64,000 nt of DNA, taken from JBFLYH01 sp964630235 (GTDB lineage Bacteria; Oederibacteriota; JAAXVQ01; JAUVAV01). This document shows positions 34,531-42,756 of the stretch, in pieces. The translations under genes and the position numbers were made by a program. The notes under the pieces were generated by a model. The model was not told where the DNA came from. It saw only the letters and a program-made list of their open reading frames with translations, and did not search any database. The DNA lies in contig CAZVUO010000005.1 in the NCBI GenBank assembly GCA_964630235.1, forward strand, positions 124,001-188,000. The letters are read 5' to 3'. Position 1 is the first letter of the stretch; every line of letters begins with the position of its first letter.

Positions 34531-35040
34531 ATGATAAGCCATTCCGGAAAACATCAGGTGTATCTGGATATCGAAACCTCCTACACAGGGGCGATTACGA
34601 TCATCGGTCTATATGCCCCGTGGACGGGTACGCGGCAGCTGGTGGGGGGCAAGGTCACGGCTTTTAATCTCCTGGACGCGTTGCGTGAAGTCGAGCTTAT
34701 TAAGACCTATAATGGCGACCGGTTTGACCTTCCCGTTATTCAGCAGAAGCTCGGTATTGATCTGAAGGCCCTTTATCAGCATGATGATCTCATGTATCGC
34801 TGTTGGCGGCAGAATCTAAAAGGGGGACTCAAAGCCGTCGAGCGGCAACTGGGGTTGGAAAGGCAAACGCAAGGCGTGGATGGATTACAGGCCATGGCTT
34901 TATGGGCCGAATGGGAAGGGCTGGGAAACCGGCAGGCTTTAGAACGGTTGTTGCTGTATAACCGGGAGGATGTCGAGCTGCTTGAACAAGTGGAGTTTCG
35001 GCTTGAAAAATTGGAAAAAAAGAGCCTGGGCTTAGGTTGA
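34531..35040 (+). CDS. DEDDy-type ribonuclease H-like exonuclease domain protein
   Basis: This 169-residue protein matches the YprB-type RNase H-like exonuclease pattern. ExoI is YLDIETS (Asp13, Glu15), ExoII is TYNGDRFDLPVI (Asp66) and ExoIII is YNREDVELL (Tyr143, Asp147), giving a complete DEDDy set. The ATG at 34531 starts just before the first beta strand; an in-frame extension overlaps the ATPase gene and has no similarity in style, so it is rejected. No strong ribosome site is visible. The likely activity is a 3'-5' exonuclease on DNA or RNA; the substrate is unknown. It sits between an ATPase and a HAD-like phosphatase gene. Confidence 0.8.
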   Translation: MISHSGKHQVYLDIETSYTGAITIIGLYAPWTGTRQLVGGKVTAFNLLDALREVELIKTYNGDRFDLPVIQQKLGIDLKALYQHDDLMYRCWRQNLKGGLKAVERQLGLERQTQGVDGLQAMALWAEWEGLGNRQALERLLLYNREDVELLEQVEFRLEKLEKKSLGLG

Positions 35041-35130
35041 AGCGGGAACATTTCGACTGCAAAAAACCAAGCGCCCGAAATGCGCTTCTATTCCGGAGCC
35101 CTTTGTGGTATTTTGGAAAAGGGAGCGCCT

Positions 35131-35958
35131 ATGAAAGCATTACTGAATAAGGCTACTTTAGAACATCTCCAACGCCGCCTGGAAGCTTCTACCCGTCTAT
35201 TGCTGTATATTGATTATGATTCCGTGTTGCGGAACCAGGCTAGTCCGATCGGCGATATGTCCCTGCCGACCTCGGAGCGGGATAACTTGCGCGAGCTATC
35301 CGAAAAAAACGGATTAACCCTGATTCTGGTCAGCAATTGTTCTCTGATCCGGCTAAAAAAAATGGTGGGGTTTTCTGGTTTATATCTTATCGCCAATAAC
35401 GGGATGGAGATTGCGGGGCCCGATCTCAATGTGGTGCACGGGGAAGCGAAGCGGTTCCGGCAGGAACTCAGGCCGGTTGTCCAAGCCCTTGGTTCCCTGA
35501 TGGCTGGCTTGCCGGACGTGGAACTGGATGATCGGGAGTATTCTCTGGCGGTTAATATCTATCAAGCTAAACCTCCGGTGCAGCGGCGCGCGCGCATGCT
35601 TTTGGAGCAAGCCTGGACGCCGGTTATGGATTCCTTTACTTTGATGGAAAACCGCCACGATTTAATCATGCGTCCAAGGATAGGTTGGGGAAAAAATCGG
35701 GCATTTATGTTCGTTTGGAACAAGTTTTCTTCTCCCCGGCGGCGGCCTTTTGTTATTTACATCGGCGCGGAGGAAGGTGACGAGGAAATTTTCAGTCAGC
35801 TTGGTCGCGAAGGCATGGGGGTGGTCGTTGGCAGTCCGGCTCGAGCCGCCCAATCCAAGGCTGGATTTCACCTGAAGAACCGAGCCGAAGTGGCGAAGTT
35901 CATCAGCTGGTTGTCGGCAAACATCTCTCGTATTCCAACCTCCGCGCTGTCGGTTTGA
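35131..35958 (+). CDS. HAD-superfamily protein resembling trehalose-6-phosphate phosphatase, catalytic motifs altered
   Basis: This 275-residue protein looks like the OtsB branch of HAD phosphatases. Motif I is IDYDSVL (Asp28, Asp30), motif II is ILVSNCS (Ser68), a substrate/cap region is LIANNGMEIAGP, motif III lysine is in GWGKNRA, and motif IV is IGAEEGDEEIF. Typical OtsB has DYDGTL, SGR, and GDDxTDEDAF; here motif IV has lost the usual first aspartate (Ala) and replaced the second by Glu. Motifs I and III are intact, so activity may be changed rather than lost. No trehalose synthase (otsA) is adjacent. GGGAG precedes the ATG at 35131; the ORF extension to 35080 lacks support. Confidence 0.7.
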   Translation: MKALLNKATLEHLQRRLEASTRLLLYIDYDSVLRNQASPIGDMSLPTSERDNLRELSEKNGLTLILVSNCSLIRLKKMVGFSGLYLIANNGMEIAGPDLNVVHGEAKRFRQELRPVVQALGSLMAGLPDVELDDREYSLAVNIYQAKPPVQRRARMLLEQAWTPVMDSFTLMENRHDLIMRPRIGWGKNRAFMFVWNKFSSPRRRPFVIYIGAEEGDEEIFSQLGREGMGVVVGSPARAAQSKAGFHLKNRAEVAKFISWLSANISRIPTSALSV

Positions 35959-36123
35959 CCCCGCGTAATTCAGGCTGCCAGAACTTGGACCGCTTTCCGC
36001 GGGTCTAAATCCACCGGGGTTTTTCAACCGCGTAGCTCCATGCAATGCAGCCCCCAGCCATTGCTGGGATACATTATCCGCCTGGTATTCGATGCTGGCG
36101 AGGAGTTAAATACAAGAGCCTTT

Positions 36124-39100
36124 ATGAAACGGACCGCACATCAATTACACTTTGCCCGGCGACGACGATGGCCAGCAAAAACACTGGGCTTGTTTTTTGC
36201 GTTGTGGTCAGTGGGAGGGGCATCGGCGTTAGCGGAAATGCCTCCGGAGCACCTCTGGAGTTTTGGCTTGGGCCTGTATCAGGGCGGAACCTATACACTC
36301 GCCCGTGCACAATTTACGAAGTTTCTCGAGCTCTATCCGCGGCACCCCCGTGCCGGCGACATCCAGTATCTCGCGGCGGAGAGCTGGTACCGCGGGGGCG
36401 AATTGGATCGGGCGGAAGACGCTTTTCGGCGGGTTTTGGAACTCTATCCCCTCAGTCATTATCGTGCCGAAGCCCGTTACCGTCTGGGACGAACGCTTTT
36501 GGATTTGAAACGATATACGGAAGCAGAACAGGAATTCGTGCTTTATCTGCGGGAATTTCCCACCCATTACCTTTCTTCGGAAGCTTCGTATTGGCTCGCG
36601 GAATCCCGTTATCATGAAAACAAGCTCGCGCTGGCGGCCGAAGATTACGCCGGTTTCAGCCGGCGCCATCCGGAGCACGTATTAGCCCCATATGCGTGGT
36701 ATTCTTCGGGATGGTCGTATTATAATCTGGCCCGTCAGGAAGCTTCCGGGAATACCGTCCCGGGCGCCGGTCGGGGACATTTTCAGCTCGCGGAAGAGTC
36801 CTTTGCCACGCTGCTGAAACTTTTCCCCGACTCCCCCCTGCGTACGGAATCCCTCTACTACCGCGCGGAATCCCTTTTGGCGCTCGATCGCTATGATGAT
36901 GCGCTGCCGCTCTATAATGCCCTGCTCAAGGAGTATCCCGGCGACCCCCTGGCCGTATATGCTGAATACGGACTCGCAGTGGCGAATCTCCTGGCGGGAA
37001 AGGGGGCTGCCGCCGAATCCATTCTCCAGGCCTTGTTGCCCCGGTTGAGCCAGCATCCTCTCCAACCCCTGGCCATTTTTCGTTTGGGAATGGCCCTGGC
37101 GAACCAGAACCGCTACGATGAGGCCGTCCGTCAACTGTTGACCGTTAAACTCCGCTTCCGCAACAGCCCGGTTGTCCCCCGCGCGTTGTACACCGCGGCC
37201 TGGTGCCGCCTTCAGCAGGAAAAATACAACGAAGCGATCAATTATTTTCAAGAGCTGTTGGCGCTTCCCGTCACCCCGGAACTGGCGGCACAAACACTCT
37301 TCCTGATGGGGAACGCGTTTTATAAGCTGGAAAGGCTGGACTCCGCTTCCCAAGTCTACCGGGATGTATCGCTCAATTACCCGCGATCGCCCTGGGCTCC
37401 TTTGGGGGTATTTTGGACCGGCTGGTGTGAATTAAAACTCGGCCGCCTGGACCAAGCCCAGGAGGCGTTGCAGCAGTTTCTGGCCGGTTATCCCGGGCAT
37501 GAATTGGAGGCCGAGGCCAAACTCCGCCTGGCGGACGTGTGGTATCAAAAAGGCGATGACGAGACCGCTCGCCGGCTTTACGCCGAGTTGTTGAAACAGT
37601 ATCCGTTGGGCCGGGAGGCCGTACTGGCGCAATCGGGAATCGCCTGGACCTATTTCCGCGCAGGACAATATCCTCAAGCGGAACAGGCGTATAAACAAAT
37701 TGTCCTATTGTACCCGGCGGGACCCGCGCAAGCCGATGCGCTGCTTCGCCTGGGAGATATCGCGTTCAACCAGAAGCAGTATGAGCAAGCGGACGACTAT
37801 TATTCGCGGGTGATCGCACAGTTTCCGGGAAGCGCAGGATATGCGGAAGGGCTGTACCAAAGCGGTTGGTGCGCCTATCGGCTCGAACAATTCCCCCGTG
37901 CCATCGCGCGGTGGGAACGCCTGGTGAAGGAACAAAAAGACCATCCCCAGGCGGGGGAGGCCCTCTACTGGACTGCTTGGGCCGAATTCCGCCAGGCGAA
38001 ATTTCAGGAGGCCTTGACGACATTTCAAGAGATGAGGAAGCGTTATCCCAAGAGCCATCTCGCGGCCGACGCGTTGTTTCGCGTGGGGACCTGCCATTAC
38101 AATGCCAAGCAGTACGACGCCGCCATTGCTGGATATCAGAAATTCGTGGATGCCTACCCCCAGGACCCCCTGGTGGCCGATGCGCTCTATGGGATTCAGT
38201 GGTCCTACTACCAGCAGGGTAAAATCCAGCAGGCCGTGGAAGCGTCACGCAAATTCATCAAGCAGTATCCCAACAGCCCGCTCTCGGCGGATGTGCAGTA
38301 CCGTATCGGCGAGCATTATTATCACCGGGGCGACTACGACCGTGCTCGCCGGGAATTCCAAGATGTACTGGCTAAGTATCCGAAGAGTCCGCTGGTGGTC
38401 AACGCGAAATATTGGGAAGCCTGGTGCGATTTCAAGGAACGCCGGTTTACCGCCGCCTTGCAAAATTTCCGGAAAATAGCGGAAGAACATCCGGGGCACA
38501 CCTTGGCTCCGCACGCGCGCTTCTGGATCGGCAGCTGTTATTTCAAATTGCAGGAATACGATCAGGCCGTCCACGTCTATGACCAGTTTGTCGCGGATTT
38601 TGCCGAACACAAACTGGCCGCCGACGCCCGTTTCAACAAGGCGCTGGCTTATAAACGCCTGGGTCTCGATCTGGAAGCGCGGGAAGCGTATCAGGATGTC
38701 GTTGAGAACTATCCCCAGACGGATATGGCGTTCAAGGCCCAGATGCATATCGGTTACATGCTTCAAGACAGCCGGAAAGAAGCGCAGGCCGCGGAAGTGT
38801 ACCGCCAGATCGTGAATGCCGCGCCGCCGGTTTTTGCCGCCGAAGCCCAATTTTGGCTTGGGGATTTATTGGAGACCAAAAAGCAGCATGAGGAAGCCCT
38901 GCTGGAATATTTTAAGGTCGCGGACCGTTACGCTTCGGTGCAGCGCTGGTCCATAACCGCTCTGGCCCGTGCCGCGGAAATTCAGGAACGGACCGGCCGC
39001 TTCGAGGCCGCCATCAATACGTATCAGCGCATCGCGCGGATGAGCCAGGACCAGCGGTGGAAAAAATCGGCCCGCGCGCGCATCAAATTGATCCAGGAAA

Positions 39101-39183
39101 AATTACAGAGTCTGGAGGCGGTGCCCGCATCAGGCCCTTCCGTCCCCGCGGGGGGATCGGAAAGCCAGCCGGCCAAACCGTAA
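36124..39183 (+). CDS. Exported long tetratricopeptide-repeat protein
   Basis: This 1019-residue protein has a basic N-terminus and a hydrophobic signal segment (about residues 17-38, ending ASALA). It is then almost entirely TPR-type helical repeats, roughly twenty-five, with the recurrent pattern A-x2-Y-x3-L-x2-YP (for example LELYPRHPRAGD, VIAQFPGSAGYAEGLYQ, RKYPKS-like turns). It resembles the BamD/YbgF/CpoB style of periplasmic TPR, but is far longer. The ATG at 36124 is chosen because the in-frame extension to 36040 would mask the signal. The stop overlaps the start of the outer-membrane protein gene (TAATG). It leads the ExbBD-TonB block and may scaffold that complex in the periplasm. 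Confidence 0.85.
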   Translation: MKRTAHQLHFARRRRWPAKTLGLFFALWSVGGASALAEMPPEHLWSFGLGLYQGGTYTLARAQFTKFLELYPRHPRAGDIQYLAAESWYRGGELDRAEDAFRRVLELYPLSHYRAEARYRLGRTLLDLKRYTEAEQEFVLYLREFPTHYLSSEASYWLAESRYHENKLALAAEDYAGFSRRHPEHVLAPYAWYSSGWSYYNLARQEASGNTVPGAGRGHFQLAEESFATLLKLFPDSPLRTESLYYRAESLLALDRYDDALPLYNALLKEYPGDPLAVYAEYGLAVANLLAGKGAAAESILQALLPRLSQHPLQPLAIFRLGMALANQNRYDEAVRQLLTVKLRFRNSPVVPRALYTAAWCRLQQEKYNEAINYFQELLALPVTPELAAQTLFLMGNAFYKLERLDSASQVYRDVSLNYPRSPWAPLGVFWTGWCELKLGRLDQAQEALQQFLAGYPGHELEAEAKLRLADVWYQKGDDETARRLYAELLKQYPLGREAVLAQSGIAWTYFRAGQYPQAEQAYKQIVLLYPAGPAQADALLRLGDIAFNQKQYEQADDYYSRVIAQFPGSAGYAEGLYQSGWCAYRLEQFPRAIARWERLVKEQKDHPQAGEALYWTAWAEFRQAKFQEALTTFQEMRKRYPKSHLAADALFRVGTCHYNAKQYDAAIAGYQKFVDAYPQDPLVADALYGIQWSYYQQGKIQQAVEASRKFIKQYPNSPLSADVQYRIGEHYYHRGDYDRARREFQDVLAKYPKSPLVVNAKYWEAWCDFKERRFTAALQNFRKIAEEHPGHTLAPHARFWIGSCYFKLQEYDQAVHVYDQFVADFAEHKLAADARFNKALAYKRLGLDLEAREAYQDVVENYPQTDMAFKAQMHIGYMLQDSRKEAQAAEVYRQIVNAAPPVFAAEAQFWLGDLLETKKQHEEALLEYFKVADRYASVQRWSITALARAAEIQERTGRFEAAINTYQRIARMSQDQRWKKSARARIKLIQEKLQSLEAVPASGPSVPAGGSESQPAKP

Positions 39184-40919
39184 TGATGACCAACCGATCA
39201 ACGCGAGATTTCCGTTGGGGTGTGCTCGCCCTCGCCATCATACTGGGGGTGTGTCTGACCGCGTCGGCGGCAGAGCGGAGCGAAGACCTTTCCGGTGAAG
39301 CGGAAATCGCCCAGCCAACACTGGCGACACCTGACAGCGCCGAACCGCAACAGGGCCTGGCCGGCGCCGCCAAGGAGCGCCCGGTTTTGCGGCTGCCTGA
39401 GGTGGTGGTAAAAGGCGACCGCCAATACCGCGTCAGCGCGGAACGACGCGATTTGCTCCTGATGGATCCCATGTGGGGGATGAAAGAGATACCGGCCGAT
39501 ATGGCGCAAGTGGCAGTTCCGGGATTGCAGGAGGAAAAAACCGCGCCCCTGGGCGATACCTTGAACGCCCGGCCGTATGTTTTCAACCTGGAAGCGGGCG
39601 CGGGAAACAGCCGGCTGGGTCTTGGACGCCTGGTGGCCGGCTGGGAGTCCAAGGCTTTGCACGCGGGGCTTCGGGCCGATTATCATGTCGCTGAATCGCC
39701 GGAAGCGTACGGCATGACACCGCATGATCAGGAAACCAACGCCTCGATGCATCTGGGGGGGACGCCGCTGGACGGCTGGGAGCTGGCCGGCGAGATCACT
39801 GGACGGATTGCCCAGCACCGGCAGCCGTGGACGAGCTCGAAGGCATGGCTGGAACAGTGGCTGAAAAAGTATCGCGTGGGAAGTGAGCTGGCTTTGACCC
39901 CGCGGACCCGCTGGACAGCCGGTGCCAGTTGGAGCGAGGTGGACGGAAAGGCGGAAGGGGACACGCAGAAGTTGCTCCGGGCGAATACCCTGGAAATTCA
40001 AACCGGGTTGGAACAAAACATTACGGGCTTGATGGTAAGCGACCTCAACCTTTCACTTGATTTTCATTACTGGCAGCAGGACACACAGCCGCCGAGAAAC
40101 CGGGACGTTACGGAAATCCGCCAGCAGGCAGTCGCCCGGCTGCGTCTGCGGCCGGTTTCGGCTTTGCTGCTTGATGGGGGAGTGCGCTGGGACGACTATA
40201 TGGGCATCGCCGGTTACACGAGTGCGAATGTGGTGGGACAAATTTCCGTTTTATTGCCGACCGGAAGTGTGATTTACGGTAGTGCGGATGCGGGGCTGGA
40301 ATGGACGCCGGCCCCTGACTGGGTGTTCGCGCATCCGCATCCTGCTCCCATTTGGGTGGTGGAACCGGAGGAACTCCTGGGACATTACCGGCTCGGTTGG
40401 CGCCAACGCTGGAGCGAACAAGTTTCCATGGATTTGGTTGGTTTTCGGAAGGAAGCCAAGCGGACGCCCGTTTGGATGGACGATAACCAGGACGGATTGT
40501 TTGCACTGGCGCCTCTGGACCGAACCCTGGTAACAGGCGCGCTGTTGGAGGTGGAGGTCCGTTACAGTGAGCAGTTGACCCAGAGTTTCACCTATCTTTA
40601 CCGGCAGGGCGACGCCGCGGGAAGGCGGTATCCTTACCTGCCACAGCACGAAGGGCAGACCGAGGTGCGGTGGAGTCACGGCGGCGTCAGCCTGGAACTG
40701 CGTTACCGCTTTCTGGGCCTGCGACCTTTCCGTTACTCGGTTTCCGAAAGCCATCTGGCCCCGGCCCATCTCCTGGCGTGCCGCGCGGACTTTCCAGTGG
40801 TCAAGAATCTCGCTGGTTTTATTGATCTCGAAAACATGTTAAATTATGCATGGGAAGAATGGCAGGGGTACCCCAGCAGGGGGTTCAGCGCGCTGGGAGG
40901 ATTGCGGCTGCATTTTTAA
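39183..40919 (+). CDS. Outer-membrane beta-barrel protein with a TonB-box-like motif but no plug domain
   Basis: The ATG at 39183 overlaps the stop of the TPR gene and gives 578 residues with a signal peptide (about 1-30, ending ASA). After an Ala/Glu/Pro-rich stretch comes LPEVVVKGDR (71-80), very like the TonB box and linker start of TonB-dependent receptors. Only about 50 residues separate it from the first barrel strand (YVFNLEAGAGNSRLGLGRL), so the usual ~120-residue plug is missing. The rest alternates as amphipathic strands, with the C-terminal LGGLRLHF ending in Phe as outer-membrane proteins do. ExbB, ExbD and TonB genes follow. I infer an energised pore or anchor; the ligand is unknown. 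Confidence 0.75.
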   Translation: MMTNRSTRDFRWGVLALAIILGVCLTASAAERSEDLSGEAEIAQPTLATPDSAEPQQGLAGAAKERPVLRLPEVVVKGDRQYRVSAERRDLLLMDPMWGMKEIPADMAQVAVPGLQEEKTAPLGDTLNARPYVFNLEAGAGNSRLGLGRLVAGWESKALHAGLRADYHVAESPEAYGMTPHDQETNASMHLGGTPLDGWELAGEITGRIAQHRQPWTSSKAWLEQWLKKYRVGSELALTPRTRWTAGASWSEVDGKAEGDTQKLLRANTLEIQTGLEQNITGLMVSDLNLSLDFHYWQQDTQPPRNRDVTEIRQQAVARLRLRPVSALLLDGGVRWDDYMGIAGYTSANVVGQISVLLPTGSVIYGSADAGLEWTPAPDWVFAHPHPAPIWVVEPEELLGHYRLGWRQRWSEQVSMDLVGFRKEAKRTPVWMDDNQDGLFALAPLDRTLVTGALLEVEVRYSEQLTQSFTYLYRQGDAAGRRYPYLPQHEGQTEVRWSHGGVSLELRYRFLGLRPFRYSVSESHLAPAHLLACRADFPVVKNLAGFIDLENMLNYAWEEWQGYPSRGFSALGGLRLHF

Positions 40920-40952
40920 AAGAGGTGTTAAACTCATTTTGAGGAGGCAAGC

Positions 40953-41630
40953 ATGTTCGAAAATCTGACCTTTTGGCAGTTGTTGGCCAAAGGCGGCTGG
41001 ACCATGGTCATTCTGCTGGTCTTTTCGCTGGTGTCCTGGTACATCATTCTGGAGCGGGCCATCCGGTTCAAAATGGCGAAAGTGGACATCGAACGCTTTC
41101 TGCTGAAGATCAAAAAACTCGTTTTGAGCGGTAAAACCGTCGAGGCGGGAGATCTGTGCCAAGAGACGCCGGGACCGGTGGCTGCGACGCTCAAAGCGGG
41201 GCTGCGTCACTTTCACCGCGGACCGGTTTCCGTGCGCGAGGCCATGGAACGCATACGTGCCATGGAACTGATCCGCTTGGAGCATCTCCTTTCGACGCTG
41301 GCCACGATTGGGTCAATCTCCCCGTTTGTCGGCTTGTTTGGCACTGTCCTCGGCATCATCAACGCTTTTTCAGCCCTGGCAGGGTCCTCGGCCGCCGGCG
41401 CGTCAGTGGTGGCCAACGGTATTGCCGAAGCCTTGGTGGCCACGGCCGCTGGTTTGTTCACCGCGGTCCCGGCCGTTATCGGCTACAATTATTTCGTCCG
41501 GCAGGTCACCCGCTTTGATACCGAGATGGAAACGGCTTCTTCGGACGTCTTGGACACGCTTTTCGGCACACCGGAGACCCAATCGGCCGGCGCCCGTCCT
41601 TCCGTTCCCGGGAGGAGGGTGGAGGCATGA
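40953..41630 (+). CDS. ExbB/TolQ-family proton-channel protein
   Basis: This 225-residue inner-membrane protein has three hydrophobic helices (about residues 15-38, 122-145 and 165-190). The family signature is spread over LLSTLATIGSISPFVGLFGTVLGIINAF and VANGIAEALVATAAGLFTAVPAVIGYNYF. ExbB/TolQ pentamers hold ExbD/TolR and convert the proton gradient to force. A GAGGAGG site precedes the ATG. Its stop overlaps the ExbD start (ATGA). I do not choose between ExbB and TolQ from sequence; the TonB-like third gene favours ExbB. Confidence 0.92.
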   Translation: MFENLTFWQLLAKGGWTMVILLVFSLVSWYIILERAIRFKMAKVDIERFLLKIKKLVLSGKTVEAGDLCQETPGPVAATLKAGLRHFHRGPVSVREAMERIRAMELIRLEHLLSTLATIGSISPFVGLFGTVLGIINAFSALAGSSAAGASVVANGIAEALVATAAGLFTAVPAVIGYNYFVRQVTRFDTEMETASSDVLDTLFGTPETQSAGARPSVPGRRVEA

Positions 41631-42070
41631 AACGCCGTGGCGCGCGCAACCGGGTAATGAGCGAAATCAACATCACGCCGCTCACGGATGTGATGATGGT
41701 CCTGCTGGTTATTTTCATGGTGACCACTCCGCTGATCATGAAGGCCAGTATTGATATCAACCTGCCCCAAGCTCACGCCAAGCAGGACGCGCCCGTCGAG
41801 CGCCTCCAAATCATGTTGACGCAGGACGGGAAAATATATTTGGACCGTGAGAACATGACCCTAAGCCAGCTGGAGTCTAAGCTCAAGGCCCATTTTCAAT
41901 CCATGAACGCCGTGGAAACGAGTGTCACCGTAGCGGCGGACAAGCTCGTGCCCTATGGCGATGCGGTAAGGGTACTGGATGTGGCCCGGCAGGCAGGCGC
42001 CCAGAAATTGGTCCTGGCCGCCGAACCACTGCCGTTCAAGCCTTTATCCGAGGAGATCTGGTCCAAGTGA
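41627..42070 (+). CDS. ExbD/TolR-family protein
   Basis: This 147-residue single-pass protein has a short cytoplasmic start and the signature MSEINITPLTDVMMVLLVIFM (residues about 9-29; the conserved membrane aspartate is in LTDVMM). It is followed by a periplasmic domain ending GAQKLVLAAEP. ExbD dimers sit in the ExbB pentamer and couple proton flow to TonB. The ATG overlaps the ExbB stop and the stop overlaps the TonB GTG, so the three proteins should be made in fixed ratio. Confidence 0.93.
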   Translation: MKRRGARNRVMSEINITPLTDVMMVLLVIFMVTTPLIMKASIDINLPQAHAKQDAPVERLQIMLTQDGKIYLDRENMTLSQLESKLKAHFQSMNAVETSVTVAADKLVPYGDAVRVLDVARQAGAQKLVLAAEPLPFKPLSEEIWSK

Positions 42071-42756
42071 CTTTTGACCGTACTTCCGGCATTTCGCTGG
42101 CCGTTTCGGGAATCCTGCACGCGGGGTTGGCGGGCTTGCTGGGTTATATGAGTATGAACCTTACCGTCCCCGCTGAAATGCCCATGTTGATCGAGGTGAC
42201 GCTCAGTGGCACCAGTGCTCCGCGATCGGAAACGGAAGGCGTCAAATCCCAAGGGGAGGTTATCGCCCCCCGGGCGGAAGAAGGCGATGACGGTCCCACG
42301 GCCGAGCAAATCCGTGCTTGGCAGGAACAGCGAAGACGGGAGATCAGCCGGGAACTGGCCAGCGACCGCACTGGCACAAATATCGGGGAATCAACGGAGC
42401 GACTCCGTCAGGCGAGCGAAGGACTGGCGTCCGGACGGGGGGCGGGTGAGTCCGGACAGCCAGGATCGCCTAAAGGGACCCTCAGCTTGAGCGGCGACAT
42501 CGCCACGCGTGGGTACCGGGAACCGGATTTCAGCGTTCTTAAAAGTATGATCACCGAGGAGACCCAGTTGCGCCTGCTGCTGGTGGTCTTGCCGGAAGGC
42601 GAAGTGAAAAGAGCCGCCCTCCTGGAAACGTCCGGTTACCCCTTTGTGGATCAAAAAGCCATCGAATTGGCCCGAAAGATCGTTTTTGATCCCCTGCCGA
42701 TGGAATGGAAACAAGTTGAACAGCAGGGCGTTTTAACAGTCAAGCTCAAACTGTAA
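42067..42756 (+). CDS. TonB-family energy-transducing protein
   Basis: This 229-residue protein starts with GTG overlapping the ExbD stop. It has one membrane helix (about residues 8-32, containing a His in LHAGLAGLLGYM). Next come an acidic/Pro-containing periplasmic linker (about 40-150, Gly- and Arg-rich, without the long Pro-Lys repeat of E. coli TonB) and a C-terminal TonB fold (about 155-229; RLLLVVLPEGEVKRAALLET, then FVDQKAIELARKIVFDPLP). It should touch the TonB box of the barrel protein two genes upstream. It ends right before the helicase gene (one base apart). Confidence 0.88.
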   Translation: MTFDRTSGISLAVSGILHAGLAGLLGYMSMNLTVPAEMPMLIEVTLSGTSAPRSETEGVKSQGEVIAPRAEEGDDGPTAEQIRAWQEQRRREISRELASDRTGTNIGESTERLRQASEGLASGRGAGESGQPGSPKGTLSLSGDIATRGYREPDFSVLKSMITEETQLRLLLVVLPEGEVKRAALLETSGYPFVDQKAIELARKIVFDPLPMEWKQVEQQGVLTVKLKL

